Assembly (NCBI GenBank): GCA_038049695.1
Contig: CP142453.1
Coordinates: 113,910,001 to 113,974,000, forward strand
Direction of reading: 5' to 3'
DNA from: Cinnamomum chago
Taxonomy: Eukaryota > Streptophyta > Magnoliopsida > Laurales > Lauraceae
DNA length: 64,000 bases
Shown: piece after piece, positions 21,605 through 32,391 of the stretch
Layout: each line of letters opens with the position of its first letter
How positions within the stretch are numbered: position 1 is the first letter of the stretch
The notes under the pieces: model-generated
What the model saw: only the letters and a program-made list of their open reading frames with translations
Databases searched by the model: none
Told to the model about the DNA's origin: nothing
Translations under genes and position numbers: made by a program

Positions 21605-23250
21605 AATACATGCTAAGATTAAAATTTGATAGCATCGTGGCCATTATTTGTTTCCTTGCGTTTCATCAGTTGCTCTTAATCGTAATCAATACACTATTGC
21701 ATTCTCAATACAATCAATGACACAGTTAACAACGGTCTCTCTGATACCAACAGGCAATATTTTCTCTGATACTATCAAAAGATTCTCAACAATTCTGTTG
21801 GATCACATTAAGGAAATTCGGTCAACATGATTAATTGATTATATGAAGTTCCACAGTGCATGCAGGAATGAAGCACATCCATTCAGTGTTTTAAAAAGTG
21901 CGTACAAGTAAATATGATCTTGTTTCCCATAATAATGGGATGAAAGCTAAATTCTTTTTTTTTTTGGGGTAAAATAATGAAAGCTAAGATGTTAGGATGC
22001 TGATATTGACATGTTTCAAAGTTTAGCCACCTGTTTTACAATAAAACTGTTCGTGAGGTTCTTTATTCTGGTGCGATTTTTTATTGTTTATTTGCTATGC
22101 GAATAGATGTTTTAGTACTTTAGATGATTTGGTAAAGTTCATGCAAATATATGATTCAATCAGCTTTAAAACTGTAAGTGCCTAAAAATTACGGACTTGG
22201 TTAGGAGAGGATTAGGTTCTCAATTTGATTATTTGGGAAGGATTAGCCTCTTGAAGCTTGAAAGGGAAAGCAAAGACAAAGGTCAGAATCCCTGACTGTA
22301 GGCAGTCGAAGGCACTCCGATGCCTGGGTTAGTTTGGTGAAAGAACTAAGGAGGAGTGAATGGGGGAGAAAGAGAATATGTGTATATCTCTGTTTTCATA
22401 CCTTTTGTGGTTTTACCTCTTGCCTGTATATATGCAGGAAAAAGTCCAATCGGAAGCTTCCTTAGTGGAGGTAGGTAGAAAGGGGATGTCCCATCAGCCC
22501 ATACCTCGAGCTCTTGCGGACGTGACAGTTCGGCGCCCATCCTATTTGTCAGTTCGTACTGCAGCGTGGTTGTCTTGTCATCTGACACTTTGACCGAGAT
22601 CAGGTACTTTTATCGAGATCAGGTATGACCTCTACAAGGACGTACTCTGGCATTGCTACCTAAATGGAGCACTTGACGCCATTGCTGAGATCAAATATGA
22701 CTGTTCTGGCTGTCCTGCTGAGATGGGATTGGAACTGATACTGTGCCGGCACTGTTACCAAACTAATACTGATGATGATATTGAGCTGATACTTGATGTG
22801 GAAACAGTCTGGCACTATTGCCGAGATGCATGAAGCCGAGACCAGGATGAAGCTTAGCAAGATCTCGGTATGATGAAATTATCCCCACACAAATACTTTC
22901 TGCTGACTTTCTCAAAAAGTAATCATAAGGTTACTTTGAATAGATATGCATGTTTAGATTAGACATGCCTTTTACCTATTTCCAATTTTTTTTCACAAGT
23001 TGGCTTATGTAAATTTTATTAATATGACGAGTTTGAATGTGTTACTTTTCCTATAAGACAACTTTTCCCATATAATATTTTTTAAATATAGTTAATTTAT
23101 TTATTTTTTTCTAATTGAATTAGACATACAATGCAGTAGTAGTGGAACCGAAAAATTTTCCTTGGAAAGCCGCTATGTAAAAGAAAATTCTTGAGGAGGC
23201 CAATATTGTAAAAGGATAGTAAATTTTATATAACATTTCCGCTATTTTAC
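21605..23250. other. Intergenic, no gene recognised
   Basis: Mixed sequence without a supported gene. Between about 22600 and 22870 degenerate repeats such as ACCGAGATCAGGTA, TGAGATCAAATATGACT and CTGAGCTGATA-like motifs recur, as if an old tandem array or a transposon remnant had decayed. Confidence 0.4.
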
Positions 23251-23433
23251 AAAAAAAATTATCAAGGGGGCACGGCCGTAATTCTCCATATCGATTTGTA
23301 AAATGGTTTATAAATTAACTTTATTTCAAACATATCCATTTCAATCAGCTTTGTTTCAAATAGATAAGGACATATTTTTTATTAAAAAAAAAAACAGTAG
23401 CATTAAACCTGACCAACCCCAAGGGGTTGGCCG
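23251..23433. repeat. Direct repeat, left copy (pair with 24179-24362)
   Basis: About 180 bases beginning AAAAAAAATTATCAAGGGGGC and ending CCAAGGGGTTGGCCG repeat nearly perfectly at 24179-24362. The left copy stops at GGCCG, where sequence starting TAGGGCTGCACATGGGCGG takes over. That follow-on looks like the end of a hAT-like element containing GGTTCGGATCGGTTTAAC. Confidence 0.8.
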
Positions 23434-24178
23434 TAGGGCTGCACATGGGCGGTTCGGATCGGTTTAACACTAAAACCAACAACCAAACCTGTCGGTTTTT
23501 TAATTAACCAATCCGATCGATAGAGAGTGCTTAAACTGAACCGAACGGTTGGGTTGGGTTCGGTCTGTTAAACTATTGTTTTTTATTTTTTATTTTTTTT
23601 GAAAATCAGACATTTAAAATTTTCAAAATGATGATACCCTATCCTTTGCATTTATTCCAATGTTTAATGCAAACATAAAAATCCAACATTCCAAACTGGA
23701 CTAAACACATATAAAAAATAATTCTACTCCAAAAAGAGAGTTTAGACAAAATGCAAGCGAACAAAAAAAAAGAAGCAATAACTAGCTTGCAGTGAAACAT
23801 TCATTCCACATAATACCATTTGAAATTACAATAGAATAATAGTTCATGTCAAGAAAAATCACACACAAACGGAATCTGTATCAGTACCCACTGTATTTTT
23901 AAAGAATGAAGGTTTCTTAACACATTGGTTAGGTGAGACCAAAACTAACCATCAAAAGGCTAGGCTCTACTGGCTTTTCTAACATTTTCAAGAATGCGGC
24001 ATTCTGATAAAAACTTCATTGAAACGAGGTAGGAATTATGATGGAAGAAAAACACCCTGTACAGTAATCCCTTCATCTGCAATGAAGTATCAAAAAGCAT
24101 TTGAGAGATTAGAGGAGATGTACTGAGGCAGTGTTGATGGTTGAGTTTATGTGAGAATGGAGTTGTGGAATGTAACTT

Positions 24179-24362
24179 TGAAAAAAATTATTAAGGGGGC
24201 AAGGCCGTAATTCTCCTTATCTATTTGTAAAATGCTTTATAAATTAACTTTATTTGAAACATATCCATTTCAATCAGCTTTGTTTCAAATAGATAAGGAC
24301 ATTTTTTTATTAAAAAAAAAACACAGTTGCATTAAACCTGACCAACCCCAAGGGATTGGCCG
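24179..24362. repeat. Direct repeat, right copy (pair with 23251-23433)
   Basis: Right member of the pair, 928 bases away. Unlike the left copy it runs on without a break into the SINE that ends at 24563. About 745 bases of AT-rich, non-coding sequence lie between the two copies. Confidence 0.8.
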
Positions 24363-24563
24363 AGTGGTTCCTCCCTCTTCCGGAGCTAGAGGTCTTGGTA
24401 TTGACTTCCGGTTCCCCCCTCTTCTGGAACCGAAAGTTGAGTCTACTTGTGCCAACACCTAAAGGCCACAGGGATTTTACCAGGCTTCTCTTTGGGCCCG
24501 GAGGAAATAGTCTAGTCTAAAGGGTTGGGAACCCTCTGTTAGCAAGAAAAAAAAAAAAAAAAA
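24349..24563 (+). mobile_element. SINE-like element with poly-A tail
   Basis: Starts near AGGGATTGGCCGAGTGG (A-box-like, tRNA-derived look) and ends GTTGGGAACCCTCTGTTAGC followed by 17 A at 24547-24563. The body shares the ACAGGGATTTTACC and GGGCCCGGAGG style of the SINE at 28643-28827. The B box is poorly preserved. Confidence 0.6.
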
Positions 24564-25489
24564 CTGACCAAATAATTTATACTCGTCATGGGTCTAGAGC
24601 TTAGTATTACAACTTTACAAGCCAATATAACCACTACAGGGTAGGGCATGTTTCAGCCTGGTTTGGTTTGGGTTCCAAGCGCATATGTTGTTGTTACCCT
24701 ACAAATCAATCAGATTTCTTCACCATTCGCTACTGCGACAAATAGGAAGGCTGCTTTCCTCAGTTTCCTGGACATGACGACCCTTGTGGTGGTTTCTTTG
24801 AATTTGGCGTAGGTATAATTTATTTTTTTAATTTTTTCTTGTATATATCATGATCTGACTAGGGTTTAAGGTGGATTCGAGTTTTGCTGCCTTGCCCCAT
24901 TTATAATTATTTTAGAGTTTTTTTAATATATTTCAAAGCAAAAGTATGATGTGGTTCAACAGTAAAGTGAGTTTGAGAAGTGAAGGGTTGTGAGTTTGAA
25001 ACTTTGGAATGTATATAATTTGACTTTTTTATTCTAAAAAGTTTAATATGGGACTCTGGGAGGATGTGGTCTCCACTCGGGCGGACCTAGGTGGACGCCC
25101 GGGCACCCCTCTCAAATCTTGATTTCTTATATTATATATGCTTTATTTAGTTTATATATTAATTTTATAACAAGTGCCCCACCACCCAATTGTTGGCACA
25201 AAGTTAAAAAGCAAAAAGAATAAAAGGTATATTTCAGCGCTTCATCTCCTCAATTCCTCGTCTGTTTATTCTTAGTTCAGCTTTGCATCCTCGACTTTCA
25301 CATGAGTCTTTTAAAATTGACGACATTTGCTAGTTGGTAGAAAAGTTTTATCTCGAAAACATCAGAGATAATGAGAAAATGTAGTTGAGAATATAACTAA
25401 ATCATTATGAGCATAATGTAGTTCAACATAAAGACTTCAAAGAATTGTCAATTATTTCTGAATTGTACTAATGGTTGGTAAGGACTAGA
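24564..25489. other. Intergenic, no intact gene
   Basis: AT-rich sequence with no supported gene. At 25080-25105 GGGCGGACCTAGG looks like a decayed inverted end that could pair with CCTGGGTCCAACCCT near 25945-25960, enclosing the hAT transposase remnant at 25490-25741. No target duplication was seen. Confidence 0.4.
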
Positions 25490-25741
25490 AGATCAACAGT
25501 CCACCAACTTGTTTTTAGAGTGATCGTGCTTGTGCTTACTTTTCCAGTCTCCACTGCAACTACTGAATGAGCATTCTCGGCCATGAGCGTTATTAAAACT
25601 AGACTTTGTAGCAAAATGGAGGATGCGTTTTTCACAGACTCTTGTCTTGTGTACATTGAGAGAGAAATTGCGGAGAAGTTTAGCACAGAATCAATCATTG
25701 AAGACTTTCAAGATTTAAAAGAACGTCGAGTTCCATTTTGA
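25490..25741 (+). pseudogene. hAT transposase C-terminal dimerisation remnant
   Basis: The frame ending TGA at 25739-25741 reads VLTFPVSTATTE, stop, AFSAMSVIKTRLCSKM, then CLVYIEREIAEKF and ERRVPF. This is the hAT-family dimerisation end found in TTF-type/MYM zinc-finger transposases. The internal TGA at 25568-25570 sits where homologues have Arg (CGA to TGA). The rest of the transposase is missing, so the copy is dead. Confidence 0.8.
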
Positions 25742-27077
25742 TGGATTATGGAAGTTGGAATGTACTAAAATACAATTATTTATGTCAGCTAGATCCTGGT
25801 TTTATTTTTAATGCGAAATTTAGTCTTTGATTTTAATATATTTATCATGCTTGAACTTGGAGATATGTCCAGAAAGAAATATAAAAAAATATTAGCTATC
25901 GTGATTTGTTAAAAAATATTCCCCCCGCCCCAAGATGAAATCCTGGGTCCAACCCTGTCTCCACTAAAAATGAAAAGTAAACATAAAACATCCAGCTTTT
26001 ATATATACAATTAGCACTGTAACCCGTACTAAGCACAGGCATATTTATCAATAAAAATTACAACAACATATATAAAAACCAATAGTAAGAGAAGTTTGGT
26101 GAAAAGGAAAAAGGAAAATTCATAGAATAAGTAATATATGAGATTTGGGATGGAAATGAAGTTGTAGAAAAGAGAAGAGTGAAAAGTGAGAAGAAATAGA
26201 CTGATTGTACGTAGAAGTGGGGGAGAATGTGGGTTAGTTATATAATTTCCGGTCAAAATATGTAGTTACAGTTAAAATTAATTTTAAAATGCTTGACTTT
26301 AATATAGTGTAATTGGCCTTATTGGGATAAAGCAAATTGGAGCCCAACCCATAATTATTTGTCTAATATTCTGCCATGGATTGATGATGCACATGAACAG
26401 AATAAGAGATTTTTTACTCTCTTGATCCTCCGTTTGTCTCACACATGCTTCATATGAGGCTTAGCACTCCCCAGCTGGGCTCACTCATTGAAATTCTAAA
26501 CCGCTTATGATAGGTGGCCTTTCATTTTATTGTCCCCGAACTTTACTCCAATAGTTTGAACATACTTGCCCATAGTGCTAAGAAATGATGATGAGGTGGG
26601 CCAGAAAATTAGACCTTATGTCTCTATGGTAAATATGTTGAGCCATCTGATCTATAATTGGGTTTACAATGCAAATGCCAATGCAGTAAGGAACGCCGCA
26701 CACCCCATTTAGCCGCTGAAAGGGCCAAGCCAACTGGCCTACAAACAGAGCACAGCGCGGGCGAGTCTTGGGCCATGATTGGGCTAGCCCAGCCAGTGAC
26801 CAGCAAGTGCTAAATGTGGGGCCATAGTTCTAAAACTCCATTTGTCCTAGTTACTCCAACTAAGCATTGACTTGAGTAACTTGTGTGACTGTAACCTGTC
26901 AGGATCTTACAGCCCATTGAGCTACCACTTATCCCAAAATTAATTGATGATGAGAAATGGCACAACAATGATTTTATGGTGATGGCGAGAGCTCGACCAT
27001 AATTATGACTGCTCAGGAACGATGGTGGACGTTCACCTCAACATAACCACCTTTTGCCCCCACTTGGTCGGACTTGT
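25742..27077. other. Intergenic, no gene recognised
   Basis: At about 26005-26310 lies a second copy of the TAACCCGT element family seen near 10118, with purine-rich sequence after it and ending near a TTTAATATAGT motif. The rest, to the TRIM at 27078, has no family I recognise. Confidence 0.4.
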
Positions 27078-27247
27078 TAAAGAGTTTTGAGAATCACTTT
27101 CTTTCCATAAATTTCACCGTGAGATTCATTAACAGAAAAGATCACATTTATAAGAAAATGCTAACCAACAAAATCCAAAGGATAATGATAAGATAACCTA
27201 CTAATATCCCTAAAATTCTAATTTCAACAATCTAATAATCTTCAACA
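27078..27247 (-). repeat. TRIM 3' LTR (minus-strand sense)
   Basis: 170 bases, nearly identical to 27634-27803. Small differences are visible (for example CTAATATCC against CTAACATCC), so the two LTRs have diverged somewhat since insertion. Confidence 0.9.
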
Positions 27248-27633
27248 TTCCCCCAAAATCACATGGTACTTTCAAAGAAAGTATTTGTAATTGTAAACAT
27301 GAAAAATAAAAACCCTCCAATCTCTAAAAGATAGATGATAAAATATTTGAATAGAACAATCTTCATATCTTCTTGGTGATCACCATCTGTCGATTGTGGA
27401 TCCATCACCATCACAACCCGCTCCTTTCTGAGTCTGTCATTGCCGGTGGCCCACTGGATTAGATTCGATTTCTTCCAGAAGAAAGATCGTACAATGGTGA
27501 GATCGTAGGGCTTAGATGAATGGGTGGGCAGGAGAAGATGATCATTTCTTTATTGAAATAGAAAAAAAATTGACGGTGATAATCATACCCGACTTGATCT
27601 CAAGATCATCACCGGGCCCAAGCTCTGATACCA

Positions 27634-27803
27634 TAAAGAGTTTTGAGAATCACTTTCCTTCCATAAATTTCACCGTGAAATTCATTAATAGAAAAGATTA
27701 CATTTATAAGAAAATACTAACCAACCATATCCAAAGGATAAGGATAAAATAACCTACTAACATCCCTAAAATTCTAATCTCAATAGACTGATAATCTTCA
27801 ACA
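27634..27803 (-). repeat. TRIM 5' LTR (minus-strand sense)
   Basis: 170 bases. It abuts the primer-binding site directly, with no spacer between the LTR end (CTCTTTA) and TGGTATCAGAGC. Confidence 0.9.
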
Positions 27804-27931
27804 CTTGTTTACCTCAGATAGTCTGTGGGTGGACTCAAGTTCACCCTTTGAGCTCATTTGTTTAGAGGTATTTTTTTAGAAATTCTCTGCATCTAGAGAC
27901 AAAAATGACAACAACGATAGCTGCTCCCGCT

Positions 27932-28034
27932 GAATTCTGAATTTCCTATTTCAACAATGAGACTTCAAAACTACGCCCCGTGCAGAATTCTGAATTTCCT
28001 ATTTCAACAATGAGACTTCAAAACTACGCCCCGT
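27932..28034. repeat. Tandem duplication, 53-bp unit
   Basis: The unit starts GAATTCTGAATTTCC and ends ACTACGCCCCGT. It occurs at 27932 and again at 27985 with no visible mismatch, so the duplication is recent or an assembly artefact. Confidence 0.9.
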
Positions 28035-28642
28035 AAAATGTCAGTATTTGGCCTATAGAGTTTTCAACTTTTAGCGTACTTTCGCATTTCTGAAATCAGG
28101 TAGGAGACACAGGAGTTCATTAAAACCCCCAACATTTTTTTTCAAGATTCTTACAAACAAACAGATTGTTCAAGATTCTTACAAACAAACAGAATGTTGG
28201 TGTCCTTTGCATTATACCATCGGCCTAAAGCTGTTTCATTTATGTGGCTTTAGCTATCTGCAGTTCTCATTGTATAATAATTCATTATGGCCAACAACAA
28301 AACAGCAAATGAGCATACAGGCAAGCCAGGTCACCCAATATTTTCACTTGCGTGTAGACCGAGCTACGAATATCCAAAAGCTCTCAACACTCTTTGACAC
28401 TCGGCGCCAAATTCCACAGACAAAGTCCAATACCTTCAACAAATAAAAAACATTATCTCTAATTCTCTGTCGTTTCCAAACCCATCGATGGATCCAATGA
28501 ATTAATTGTCGCCTAATATCATGAACAACTGGCTAAGAGACCGAAGCAACCTCTTAGGGAGCACCCCAAATTACACATCTTAAAATTCTCTGAAGGGAAA
28601 AAAAAAACCATATAGATCAATCTCCCAACCTGTTTTGAGTCT
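28035..28642. other. Intergenic, no gene recognised
   Basis: Includes a short duplicated phrase CAAGATTCTTACAAACAAACAGA at about 28143-28193. The open frame near 28207-28446 has no motif or family likeness and is not called. Confidence 0.4.
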
Positions 28643-28827
28643 TGATTCCTTTTTTTTTTTTTTTTTTGCGCTATTGGAGGGTTCCCCATCCTTTGAGCTG
28701 GACTAATCCCTTTGGGTCCAGAGGGAAACCGGGTAAACTCCCCTGTAGCACCAGTGTGGTAGTGTAGTTTCGAACTCACAACCTCCGGGTGCAAATCATG
28801 GTCATAAGTCAATTGAGCTATCCCTTG
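28643..28827 (-). mobile_element. tRNA-derived SINE, full length
   Basis: On the minus strand it starts AAGGGATAGCTCAATTG (A box), has GAGTTCGAAACT (B box), a body with ACCACACTGGTGCTACAGG and GGGTTTACCC-like text, and ends GGAACCCTCCAATAGCGC followed by an A tail of about 18. An 8-base direct repeat TTGAGTCT at 28635-28642 and 28828-28835 is the likely target duplication. This is the best-preserved copy of the family in the window. Confidence 0.8.
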
Positions 28828-28835
28828 TTGAGTCT

Positions 28836-30251
28836 CCCACATTCACTGCAAGTAGGATGCCTGGAGCTCCATCGTGGGGCCCACTTAATGATATTCTATA
28901 TGTTATTCATCATTTGTGTTAATCCCGTTATCGGTCATGTGCCCAATTCTATAGAGTGTGACTAAAAACTATTGAAGTGGAATTGGACGATATGTCACTA
29001 GAGGGGATGGCATTTATCTTGAACTGTCCATATTATCATTAGGTGGGCCCCATGGTGGAGTACAGGCATCCCAATGGGAAGAGTGTGGGAGACATGGCAG
29101 GATACCTGGACCTGGTTTGAAGGCTCTGCTTAATTAAACCAGTTAAAGCCGTTTTCTTTTTCACATAATGTCAGACAACTTAATCATATTTTTTTTTTCC
29201 TGGAAAAAAAAAATCTTAATGATATTTTCATAAGAAAGTAGTTGAAGGGGATACATTATTTTTTAATCCGTGATTGAAAGCTGTTAAAACACAACATTTG
29301 GACAATCGAAGGGACATAGGTCGTAATTGTGACCAATTGCTCTCAAGCTGGCAAGAGGCAATTTGATTTCTTCTTCAAGAGAATGTTCTTCATACGAGCA
29401 AATAGAATATTGCTTAATGGAAGTCCAGCTTGAAGGGCCCACCAAAATGATCTCCATCAATGGGAGGAGGCCAGAAGAAAAGTTCTCCAATGGTGAATGA
29501 TGCTAAAATAAAATCAACCCGACCAAATTATGCTGCTACTTGATTGAACAACCTCAAAATTTAATGGCGTCGCAGCGATAGAATCTTTTGGTATTCGATC
29601 CAATGGTGAATGAAGGTTAAATAAGCGTAAAATTGAGCCTAATGCCCGACCATGATACTACAAGATTATCAAAGGGACTGTACAAATCAAACAGGGTCCA
29701 AGGAGAACATTTTTTTCTTTCTTCCTTGTTCTGCTCCGCCCACCCCAAGATCATCACAGCCCGCAAGAAGCCCACCACTAGTCCAGTGGTCCAGTGGTCC
29801 TGAGGCTACATGCCTCTTTCCATGTCCATCCCTTTACCAATCAGACAAAAGCAGCAGGAAAAGGAAATTCCCGGCATATACGTTTCTTGTCTTTTTTTCT
29901 GCCTGGCAGAATTTGTCTAATGTGAAACTCAGTCCTCTTCGAACCCCTCCAAGACAATCTTTTAGCCTTTTCTCCTCCTCCCTTTTGGCAGCTATGGTAT
30001 GGAGAAGAATCTGATATTGGGTTTTGTCTTACAGGATTCCGAATTCACCGTCTTTCTGTGTCTTTACATGACCACCAAACAAAATGCCAGAAACTAGTGA
30101 AACAAATGCCTTGTATATGATATAGCTGTATGTGTCTCTGTGTATATATATTCATGTATATGCATGAGTTTAGTTGTCTAAGGAACAAAGCATTCCATTG
30201 ATTCCTGTTTGTTTTAGCAGAGCCGTTATAAGGAAAGAAAAGAAGGAAGAA
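28836..30251. other. Upstream region of the WRI-like gene
   Basis: No gene is supported. The open frame at 29652-30014 is proline/serine-rich with no conserved domain and is probably leader or promoter sequence. The last 100 bases hold the TATA candidate at 30143-30150. Confidence 0.4.
30143..30150 (+). promoter_or_regulatory. Candidate TATA box of the WRI-like gene
   Basis: TATATATA lies about 100 bases upstream of the ATG at 30252, leaving room for a leader of roughly 70 bases. Position and sequence fit; nothing else confirms it. Confidence 0.35.
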
Positions 30252-32359
30252 ATGGAGGGAGTATTGGTGAAGAGAGAAGGAAACAGTGGAAGGCGGCGTG
30301 CAGGGATGTTGGAGAATGAGAGTGAGACACCCAAGTGCACCAAGAGAAGGAGAAGAGAGCCTGTTGTGGCAGCAGCCTCTGGTGAAGATAAGGGAGAGCT
30401 GCAAGATCCATCCACCACTAATACTACTAGTACAGTCAAGAGGAGCTCTCGGTTTAGAGGCGTTAGCAGGTATTTTTCTTCGTCTTCTTCTTCCTCTTCT
30501 TCTTATTATTATTAACTTGTTGGTTCTTCTTTGAGTACCAAAGAATATGATTACAAATATAAGAACCCAACAACTTTGATCCGGGTTGAACTCATCATTG
30601 AAATATTGAGAGAAAGCATATTCCCATAGCTATTTGATCTGACAAGGATGATTTTCAGCTATCACTTACCAATCCTAAGACCTTTTCCAATCAGTCCAGA
30701 TGGGCCACATATGAGAATTTACAGTTTGTATTAGATTATTACAGCTAGTATTGGTATGATCTTCATCCTTGACATGAAAGTACTATCCGTTTGCTCGTCT
30801 TCCTGCATTCTAATAGGTAGCTTTGAGAGTTCTACCTTTCCACGCATTCATGTTTAACATTGCGGTGTCTCTTCTCTAATTTTAACATGTATGAAATCCC
30901 AGTGGTCTTCCCCTTCTAGGAATTTTAATTGCTTTGGTTTTTCTTATGTTTCTAATCTTCTGTGTGTGGAAAAAACATTTGAATGACATACCTGTTTTTT
31001 CTTTTTTTCTTTTCTTTTGTAGTAAGGTAAGATTTTTAGTGCACTCACACATACTCACACATACTATCCCTTTTTGGTATTACCAATAGAATAGTATGGT
31101 TTGATACAAGATTATAAAGTGAATGAATCTTGATGATTTCATTTAATAAAAACATGAAACGGATGAGATAAGAAGCATACCTTACATCAAAGATCCAGAT
31201 GATTATTGATAGCTTTTCCCTTGCATCATTTCATTGGTATGGGTCTTCTTTCCAGATGCAAATGATCAAGTGGCTGTGATCAAGCTGGCCCTTGATTCTC
31301 TCTCACTTTTCAACCTTTATGTATGAATAGGAATAGTAGATGACAACTTTTTTTTTCCTTCGGTTACAGAAAGTGACCTAGAGTGGTAGAGATCTATAGG
31401 GATTTTGATCTCTTTCTATCAAAGGGATCCACTATTTATGACTCTATTTTCTCTCTAATTAAACTCGGATTAGATATATCCATATAGTATACCACTAGTT
31501 TGAATTGAAGAGGAAAAACTATAGCTCTTGAAAGAACCACAGCTACAATATCCACCTTAGCATATGCATCAAAGTCAATTTGCACTTTTTCTTCTTGTTT
31601 TCATTGTTGCTTGATAACCATCATTCATATTGATATATATACCTATAAAAATACAGGCACAGATGGACAGGTCGTTATGAAGCGCATTTGTGGGATAAGG
31701 GGTCATGGAATGTGGCACAAAAGAAGAAGGGGAAACAAGGTAAATAATTAAACAAACCATTTTATATTTTCTGAATACTATTGGAATACTCTGTTTTCCC
31801 CAAATATAATTTATCTTGAAAACCATTTCTCTTTATCTGTATTTCTGATCATTTTCTTTTCTCCTTCTGTTTGGGTGCTGTTTGGACTTGATGGTTGGAA
31901 TGAACAGTCTATCTAGGTGAGGAGTTCACTCATTTCTCAACCCCAATTTACAATTGTATAGACCTGAGGGATTTCAGCTGATGGTTATTTTGCTTTTTGT
32001 AACCAGGAGCATATGATGAGGAAGAAGCAGCAGCAAGAGCTTATGATTTAGCTGCACTTAAATATTGGGGGCCAACCACATTCACCAATTTCCCGGTACA
32101 GAAATTTGTTCTCTCAATATGCTTGTTCTGAACTTGTCTTCTAATCATCCATGAAAACGCCAAAAATCCAGTGAAAGAAACTATTGAAAATATCAGATGG
32201 TCATTGATAGGAGTCATTAACAAGCTGCAAAAATATATAATGTATATTGGAAAATAAATGTCTTTTTGACATGTGCCTTTGGCATAGTTAAAGTTGCTAG
32301 TTGTAGGAACTACAAGCTTAGCCTTCCTTTCCAAAAAGAGAAGGAAGAAAAAAAGACAA

Positions 32360-32391
<32 letters not shown>

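Larger units (their letters stand above)
27078..27803 (-). mobile_element. Complete TRIM (miniature LTR retrotransposon), 726 bp
   Basis: Two direct repeats of exactly 170 bases (27078-27247 and 27634-27803) flank a 386-base non-coding interior. On the minus strand the LTR starts TGTTGAAGATTAT. Next to the 5' LTR lies TGGTATCAGAGC (27622-27633), the primer-binding site for initiator methionine tRNA. Just before the 3' LTR is a polypurine tract ending GGGGGAA (27248-27254). The element is flanked by the 5-base duplication CTTGT (27073-27077 and 27804-27808). With no gag or pol it must have moved with proteins from another element. Confidence 0.93.

Noticed and set aside
23251-24362. Repeat pair as LTRs of a second TRIM
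   Set aside because: No primer-binding site or polypurine tract is visible, and the copies do not start TG or end CA.
28207-28446. 79-aa open frame
   Set aside because: No start context, domain, codon pattern or homologue recognised.
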